A DNA stretch of 64,000 bases from Pseudomonas sp. LBUM920 (GTDB lineage: Bacteria > Pseudomonadota > Gammaproteobacteria > Pseudomonadales > Pseudomonadaceae), in NCBI RefSeq assembly GCF_003852315.1, contig NZ_CP027762.1, positions 1,345,501 to 1,409,500 on the forward strand, given 5' to 3'. Below the pieces are notes generated by a model. The model was not told the origin of the DNA. It searched no databases and was given only the letters and a program-made list of their open reading frames with translations. Position 1 is the first letter of the stretch. Every line of letters starts with the position of its first letter. Positions 58,763-64,000 of the stretch are shown here, piece after piece. Made by a program: the position numbers and the translations under genes.

Positions 58763-59460
58763 GTAGCACCGACGCGCTCAACACCGCGGGCCTGGACCTG
58801 ACCCTGGCCGACACCCAAGCCATTGACGACTGCTGGAACCGCATCGGCATCCATGGCGACAAGTCCTGCCCGCTGCTGGCGGAGCATATTCACTGCCGCA
58901 ACTGCTCGGTGTATTCAGCCGCCGCCACCCGTTTGCTCGACCGTTATGCCTTGCAGCAGGGCGATGAGCGCGCCTATGCCGTGGCCGAACTCGACGAAGA
59001 CATCGTTACCCGTTCCCTGTTGATGTTCCGTCTTGGCGAGGAATGGCTGGGCATCGCCACCCGGTGCCTGGTCGAAGTGGCGCCGCTGCAACCGATTCAT
59101 TCGCTGCCGCACCAGCGTTCCCGGGCGCTGCTCGGCGTAGCCAATGTGCGTGGCGCCTTGGTGGCGTGCCTGTCGTTGGTGGAGCTGCTGGGGTTGGATG
59201 CGACCAGCAACGGTGCCAGCGGCGGGCGCATCATGCCGCGCATGTTGATCATCGCCGCGCAGGACGGCCCGGTCGTGGTGCCGGTCGATGAAGTCGACGG
59301 CATCCACGCCATTGATGAGCGCACCTTGAAGGCCGCATCGGCCTCTGGCTCCCAGGCCAGTGCGCGCTTCACCCAGGGCGTGTTGCAGTGGAAAGGCCGC
59401 AGCCTGCGTTGGCTGGACGAGGCGCAATTGTTGTCCGCCGTGACCCGGAGCCTCACATGA
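58759..59460 (+). CDS. wspD: CheW-like adaptor WspD
   Basis: A 233-residue adaptor with a four-base overlap to wspC. An N-terminal part with CPLLAEHIHCRNCSVYSAAA (four cysteines; possible metal or redox role) precedes a CheW domain (LFRLGEEWLGIATRCLVEVA). With WspB it organises the receptor-kinase cluster; in P. aeruginosa WspD is important for clustering. Confidence 0.93.
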   Translation: MSSTDALNTAGLDLTLADTQAIDDCWNRIGIHGDKSCPLLAEHIHCRNCSVYSAAATRLLDRYALQQGDERAYAVAELDEDIVTRSLLMFRLGEEWLGIATRCLVEVAPLQPIHSLPHQRSRALLGVANVRGALVACLSLVELLGLDATSNGASGGRIMPRMLIIAAQDGPVVVPVDEVDGIHAIDERTLKAASASGSQASARFTQGVLQWKGRSLRWLDEAQLLSAVTRSLT

Positions 59461-61736
59461 CCCCCGACCAGATGCGCGATGCCTCGCTGCTGGAGCTGTT
59501 CAGCCTGGAAGCCGATGCGCAAACCCAGGTGCTGAGCGCCGGTCTGCTGGCGCTTGAGCGCAACCCGACCCAGGCCGACCAGCTGGAGGCGTGCATGCGC
59601 GCCGCGCATTCGCTCAAGGGCGCGGCGCGAATTGTCGGCGTGGACGCTGGGGTTAGCGTGGCCCACGTCATGGAGGATTGCCTGGTCAGCGCCCAGGAAA
59701 GCCGCCTGTACTTGCAACCCGAACATATCGACGCGCTGCTGCAAGGCACCGACCTGCTGATGCGCATCGCCACGCCCGGCAACGACGTTGGCCCGGCGGA
59801 CATCGAGGCTTACGTGGCGTTGATGGAGCGCTTGCTCGATCCGTCGCAGCCGACCGCCAGCATCGCGCCACCGCCGCCTGCGCAATCTGCACCGGCGCCG
59901 ATTGTCGAAGAGCTGCCGCCAGAACCCGAGCCTGCGCCGCCCGTAACCAGCGAGCCGCCACGCCAGAACAAACGCATGACCGAAGGCGGCGAGCGTGTGC
60001 TGCGGGTCACCGCCGAGCGCTTGAACAGCCTGCTCGACCTGTCGAGTAAATCCCTGGTGGAAACCCAGCGGCTCAAGCCTTACCTGGCGAGCATGCAGCG
60101 CCTCAAACGCATTCAAAGCAACAGCGCCCGCGCCCTGGACACGTTGGACGGCCAGCTCAAGGCCCTGGATTTGAACCTCGAAGCCCAGGAAGCGCTGGCC
60201 GACACCCGGCGCCTGTTGAGCGAAGCCCAAGCCTTGCTGGCGGAAAAAACCGCCGAGCTGGACGAGTTCGGCTGGCAGGCCGGGCAGCGTGCCCAAGTGC
60301 TTTACGACACCGCACTGGCCTGCCGCATGCGCCCGTTTGCCGATGTACTGGCCGGGCAGGTGCGTATGGTCCGCGACCTGGGCCGCAGCCTTGGCAAGCA
60401 AGTGCGCCTGGAAATCGAAGGCGAAAAAACCCAGGTTGACCGCGACGTGCTGGAAAAGCTCGAAGCACCGCTCACGCACCTGTTACGCAATGCCGTCGAT
60501 CACGGTATCGAAATGCCCGAGCAGCGCATGCTGGCCGGTAAACCGGCCGAGGGCCTGATCCGCCTGCGCGCCTCGCACCAGGCAGGTTTGCTGGTGCTGG
60601 AGTTGAGCGACGACGGCAACGGCGTCGACCTTGAGCGCCTGCGCGGCACCATCGTCGACCGGCACCTGTCGCCACTGGAAACCGCTCAGCGCCTGAGTGA
60701 AGAAGAACTGCTGACGTTTCTGTTCCTGCCCGGGTTCAGCCTGCGTGACAAGGTCACCGAAGTGTCCGGGCGCGGCGTCGGCCTGGATGCGGTGCAGCAT
60801 ATGGTGCGCCAACTGCGCGGCGCGGTGGTGCTGGAGCAGACGGCGGGGCGCGGCAGCCGCTTCCACCTTGAGGTGCCGCTGACCCTGTCGGTGGTGCGCA
60901 GCCTGGTGGTGGAAGTCGGCGAGGAAGCCTATGCGTTCCCGCTGGCGCACATCGAACGCATGTGCGACCTGGCCCCCGATGACATCGTGCAACTGGAAGG
61001 CCGCCAGCATTTCTGGCACGAGGGCCGCCACGTCGGCCTGGTCGCCGCCAGCCAGTTGCTGCAGCGCCCGCCGGGGCAGAGCAACGAGGAGACGCTCAAA
61101 GTCGTGGTGATCCGCGAGCGCGATGCGGTGTATGGCATCGCGGTGGAGCGCTTTATCGGCGAGCGCACGCTGGTGGTGTTGCCGCTGGATGATCGCCTCG
61201 GCAAGGTTCAGGATATTTCAGCCGGTGCCTTGCTGGACGACGGCTCGGTGGTGTTGATCGTTGACGTTGAAGACATGCTGCGTTCGGTGGACAAGTTGCT
61301 CAATACCGGCCGGCTGGAACGCATCGCCCGGCGTAGCCAGCAGGCTACCGAGGCGCCGCGTAAACGCGTGCTGGTGGTGGACGACTCGCTCACCGTGCGT
61401 GAACTGCAACGCAAATTGTTACTTAATCGCGGTTATGAAGTGGCTGTCGCGGTCGATGGCATGGATGGCTGGAACGCGTTGCGTTCCGAAGACTTCGACC
61501 TGCTCATCACTGACATTGATATGCCTCGCATGGACGGTATTGAATTGGTCACACTCTTGCGCCGTGACAGTCGCCTGCAATCGTTGCCGGTGATGGTGGT
61601 GTCGTACAAGGATCGCGAAGAAGACCGGCGTCGTGGACTGGATGCCGGCGCCGACTATTATCTAGCTAAAGCCAGTTTCCATGACGATGCCTTGCTGGAC
61701 GCCGTGATGGAACTGATCGGAGGCGCCCGGGCATGA
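59457..61736 (+). CDS. wspE: Hybrid histidine kinase WspE (CheA-CheY)
   Basis: A 759-residue kinase: Hpt domain with His51 in RAAHSLKGAARIVG; Pro-rich linker; dimerisation and ATPase domain with N box LRNAVDHGIEMPEQR and G2 box GRGVGLDAVQHM; CheW-like regulatory domain; C-terminal receiver with phospho-acceptor in LLITDIDMPRMDG. It phosphorylates WspR and WspF. The ATG overlaps wspD by four bases. Mutations here are known to activate the pathway in wrinkly spreaders of P. fluorescens. Confidence 0.95.
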   Translation: MTPDQMRDASLLELFSLEADAQTQVLSAGLLALERNPTQADQLEACMRAAHSLKGAARIVGVDAGVSVAHVMEDCLVSAQESRLYLQPEHIDALLQGTDLLMRIATPGNDVGPADIEAYVALMERLLDPSQPTASIAPPPPAQSAPAPIVEELPPEPEPAPPVTSEPPRQNKRMTEGGERVLRVTAERLNSLLDLSSKSLVETQRLKPYLASMQRLKRIQSNSARALDTLDGQLKALDLNLEAQEALADTRRLLSEAQALLAEKTAELDEFGWQAGQRAQVLYDTALACRMRPFADVLAGQVRMVRDLGRSLGKQVRLEIEGEKTQVDRDVLEKLEAPLTHLLRNAVDHGIEMPEQRMLAGKPAEGLIRLRASHQAGLLVLELSDDGNGVDLERLRGTIVDRHLSPLETAQRLSEEELLTFLFLPGFSLRDKVTEVSGRGVGLDAVQHMVRQLRGAVVLEQTAGRGSRFHLEVPLTLSVVRSLVVEVGEEAYAFPLAHIERMCDLAPDDIVQLEGRQHFWHEGRHVGLVAASQLLQRPPGQSNEETLKVVVIRERDAVYGIAVERFIGERTLVVLPLDDRLGKVQDISAGALLDDGSVVLIVDVEDMLRSVDKLLNTGRLERIARRSQQATEAPRKRVLVVDDSLTVRELQRKLLLNRGYEVAVAVDGMDGWNALRSEDFDLLITDIDMPRMDGIELVTLLRRDSRLQSLPVMVVSYKDREEDRRRGLDAGADYYLAKASFHDDALLDAVMELIGGARA

Positions 61737-62743
61737 GGATTGCGATCGTCAATGACATGCCCATGGCAGTAGAGGCCTTGCGCCGCGCCTTGAGTTTCGA
61801 ACCCGCGCACCAGGTGGTGTGGGTCGCCAGCAACGGGCTGGAAGCCGTGCAGCACTGCGCCGAGGTGATCCCGGACCTGATCCTGATGGACCTGATCATG
61901 CCGGTGATGGATGGCGTGGAGGCCACTCGGCGGATCATGGCCGAGACCCCGTGCCCGATCGTGATCGTCACCGTGGACCGCCAGGCCAATGTCAGCCGCG
62001 TGTTCGAAGCCATGGGCCATGGCGCCCTGGATGTGGTGGATACGCCGGCGCTGGGCGTTGGCAACGCCAAGGATGCGGCGGCGCCGTTGCTGCGCAAAAT
62101 CCTCAACATTGGCTGGCTGGTCGGCCAGCGCGGCAGCCGGGTGCGCACCGAAACGGCGCCCCAGCGCGGCACCGGCAAACGTCAAAGCCTGGTGGCGATT
62201 GGTTCGTCGGCAGGCGGGCCGGCTGCCCTGGAAATCCTGCTCAAGGGTTTGCCACGCGACTTTTCTGCGGCCATCGTGCTGGTGCAGCATGTGGACCAGG
62301 TGTTTGCCGCCGGCATGGCCGAGTGGCTGAGCAGCGCGTCCGGCCTGCCGGTGCGCCTGGCGCGTGAGGGCGAGCCGCCACAAAGCGGTGTGGTCCTGCT
62401 GGCCGGCACCAACCACCACATTCGCCTGTTGAAAAACGGCACGCTAGCCTATACCGCAGAGCCGGTTAACGAGATTTACCGGCCTTCCATCGACGTGTTT
62501 TTTGAAAGCGTCGCCAGCCATTGGAACGGCGACGCCGTCGGCGTGTTGCTGACCGGCATGGGGCGCGACGGCGCCCAGGGGCTCAAATTGCTGCGTGAAC
62601 AAGGATATTTGACCATCGCCCAGGATCAACAGAGTTCGGCGGTGTATGGCATGCCCAAAGCGGCGGCGGCCATTGATGCCGCTGTTGAAATTCGCCCACT
62701 GGACAGAATTGCGCCCCGATTGCTGGAGGTCTTTGCAAAATGA
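61733..62743 (+). CDS. wspF: Methylesterase WspF (CheB)
   Basis: A 336-residue response regulator/methylesterase overlapping wspE by four bases. Receiver phospho-acceptor in LILMDLIMPVMDG; esterase triad Ser in IGSSAGGPAAL, His in VLVQHVDQVF, Asp in TGMGRDGAQGL. It removes methyl groups from WspA and dampens the pathway; loss gives constitutive c-di-GMP production. All active-site residues are present, so negative feedback should be intact. Confidence 0.96.
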   Translation: MRIAIVNDMPMAVEALRRALSFEPAHQVVWVASNGLEAVQHCAEVIPDLILMDLIMPVMDGVEATRRIMAETPCPIVIVTVDRQANVSRVFEAMGHGALDVVDTPALGVGNAKDAAAPLLRKILNIGWLVGQRGSRVRTETAPQRGTGKRQSLVAIGSSAGGPAALEILLKGLPRDFSAAIVLVQHVDQVFAAGMAEWLSSASGLPVRLAREGEPPQSGVVLLAGTNHHIRLLKNGTLAYTAEPVNEIYRPSIDVFFESVASHWNGDAVGVLLTGMGRDGAQGLKLLREQGYLTIAQDQQSSAVYGMPKAAAAIDAAVEIRPLDRIAPRLLEVFAK

Positions 62744-62794
62744 TCAAACCCTCCGCGGTGCCGGCTTGCAGGAAAGTAATTCAGGTGACTGCAC

Positions 62795-63796
62795 ATGAAT
62801 GATTTACAGATCGACGACATCAAGACCGACGAAAATGCCGCCATGGTGTTGCTGGTCGACGACCAGGCCATGATCGGCGAAGCGGTGCGGCGTGGCCTGG
62901 CCCATGAGGAAAACATCGACTTCCACTTTTGCGCCGACCCGCATCAGGCGATTGCCCAGGCGATTCGCATCAAGCCCACGGTGATCCTGCAGGATCTGGT
63001 CATGCCCGGTCTCGACGGCCTGACGCTGGTGCGTGAATACCGCAACCACCCGGCCACCGCGAATATCCCGATCATCGTGCTGTCGACCAAGGAAGATCCG
63101 CTGATCAAGAGCGCGGCCTTCTCGGCCGGGGCCAACGACTATTTGGTCAAGCTGCCGGACAACATCGAACTGGTGGCGCGCATTCGCTATCACTCGCGCT
63201 CGTACATGACGCTGCTGCAGCGGGATGCGGCGTATCGGGCGCTGCGGGTGAGCCAGCAGCAGTTGCTGGACACCAACCTGGTGCTGCAACGCTTGATGAA
63301 CTCCGACGGCCTTACCGGGCTGTCCAATCGCCGGCACTTCGATGAGTACCTTGAGCTGGAATGGCGTCGCGCCATGCGTGATCAGACTCAGTTATCGTTG
63401 TTGATGATCGATGTGGATTTCTTCAAGACCTACAACGACAGCTTTGGCCATGTCGAAGGTGACGAAGCGTTGCGCAAAGTCGCTGCGACGATCCGCGAAG
63501 CCAGCAGTCGTCCTTCCGATCTGCCGGCACGTTATGGCGGTGAGGAGTTTGCGCTGGTGTTGCCGAACACCTCGCCGGGCGGCGCACGTCTGGTGGCAGA
63601 AAAGCTGCGCATGGCCGTGGCGGCGCTGAAAATCCCGCACATTGCTCCGGCCGAAGGCGCGAGCCTGACCATCAGCATCGGCCTGTCGACCCTGACGCCG
63701 GTGCAGGGCACGGATTGCCGGCAGCTGATCATGGCGGCGGATAAAGGCCTGTATACGGCCAAGCATAATGGGCGCAATCAGGTGGGTATCGAGTGA
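62795..63796 (+). CDS. wspR: Diguanylate cyclase response regulator WspR
   Basis: A 333-residue output protein: receiver domain with Asp67 in ILQDLVMPGLDG, helical linker, and GGDEF domain with active-site motif GGEEF, Mg/GTP motif LLMIDVDFFKTYND and an inhibitory RxxD site (RPSD) five residues before GGEEF. Phosphorylation drives clustering and c-di-GMP synthesis, promoting cellulose/exopolysaccharide and biofilm. It is separated from wspF by 51 bases, the longest gap in the operon. Confidence 0.96.
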   Translation: MNDLQIDDIKTDENAAMVLLVDDQAMIGEAVRRGLAHEENIDFHFCADPHQAIAQAIRIKPTVILQDLVMPGLDGLTLVREYRNHPATANIPIIVLSTKEDPLIKSAAFSAGANDYLVKLPDNIELVARIRYHSRSYMTLLQRDAAYRALRVSQQQLLDTNLVLQRLMNSDGLTGLSNRRHFDEYLELEWRRAMRDQTQLSLLMIDVDFFKTYNDSFGHVEGDEALRKVAATIREASSRPSDLPARYGGEEFALVLPNTSPGGARLVAEKLRMAVAALKIPHIAPAEGASLTISIGLSTLTPVQGTDCRQLIMAADKGLYTAKHNGRNQVGIE

Positions 63797-63820
63797 CCTG
63801 AGGTCGTGCCCCATTCAATT

Positions 63821-63905
63821 TGAGAGGGGGCTTGCCCCTGATAGCGGCGGGTCAGTCACAACATCATTGAGTGACAGGCTGCCATCGGGGGCAAGCTCCC
63901 TTCCA
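63821..63905. repeat. REPIN after wspR
   Basis: The left arm TGAGAGGGGGCTTGCCCCTG and the right arm (CGGGGGCAAGCTCCCTTCCA) are recognisable but degenerate. It is the likely 3' boundary of the wsp transcript. The last 95 bases of the window beyond it hold no supported gene. Confidence 0.8.
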
Positions 63906-64000
63906 TATTTGGAACTTCATGGGGCTTGGATTGTGTACAAATCCGGCCTTTTCGCCAAGCGGGCTGCCGTTTCCGCTGGTTTGTCGTTATACTCGTCGGC

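Overview
The window reads as a chromosome segment of a Pseudomonas fluorescens-group bacterium. The evidence is the gene order (phage-tail island, cinA, recA, recX, erdR, dgkA, finR/fpr, rimO, kup, a spermidine dehydrogenase with a ydcSTUV-type transporter, and the complete wspABCDEFR operon), the protein sequences themselves, and at least ten copies of the roughly 87-bp paired REP elements (REPINs) typical of this group. No tRNA, rRNA or CRISPR array was seen.

Positions 1-25375 are a phage-tail island on the + strand, with no capsid, terminase, integrase or replication gene in view. This fits a tailocin (phage-tail-like bacteriocin) locus better than a complete prophage. Two tails lie in tandem. 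The first is contractile and P2/R-pyocin-like: tail protein I (partial), fibre H, fibre chaperone, sheath, tube, frameshifted chaperone pair E/E', tape measure, U, X, D. The second is flexible and lambda/F-pyocin-like: tube V, G/GT frameshifted chaperones, a very short tape measure, M, L, K, two I paralogues, J. After J come two orphan genes and three fibre cassettes with a shared N-terminal module and different distal parts, then a lysis block: a putative peptidoglycan hydrolase and a spanin pair that looks broken by two single-base deletions. Hairpins with T runs recur just upstream of ribosome binding sites through the island. R/F hybrid clusters in the mutS-cinA interval are known in this species group; mutS would lie left of the window.

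Positions 25376-41960 are core genome: cinA; SOS-controlled recA with recX; a LOG-family protein; a quorum-sensing-regulated virulence-factor family protein; a DTW-domain tRNA modification enzyme; erdR; dgkA; the divergent finR/fpr pair; trmO; a YehS-like protein; an RsuA-family pseudouridine synthase with an atypical motif; a GNAT acetyltransferase; rimO; kup; a XenA-like ene-reductase; and a 61-residue basic protein.

Positions 42009-54278 are mainly on the - strand. They hold opgD (periplasmic glucans) and a polyamine uptake and catabolism cluster. That cluster has a substrate-binding protein, an ATPase, two permeases, two paralogous aminoaldehyde dehydrogenases and a Tat-exported spermidine dehydrogenase, with REPINs in three of its gaps. 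A LysR regulator lies just beyond it.

Positions 54447-63905 hold a DUF533 protein and the wsp chemosensory operon. In that operon WspA, B and D feed the kinase WspE, which phosphorylates the methylesterase WspF and the diguanylate cyclase WspR to control c-di-GMP and biofilm formation.
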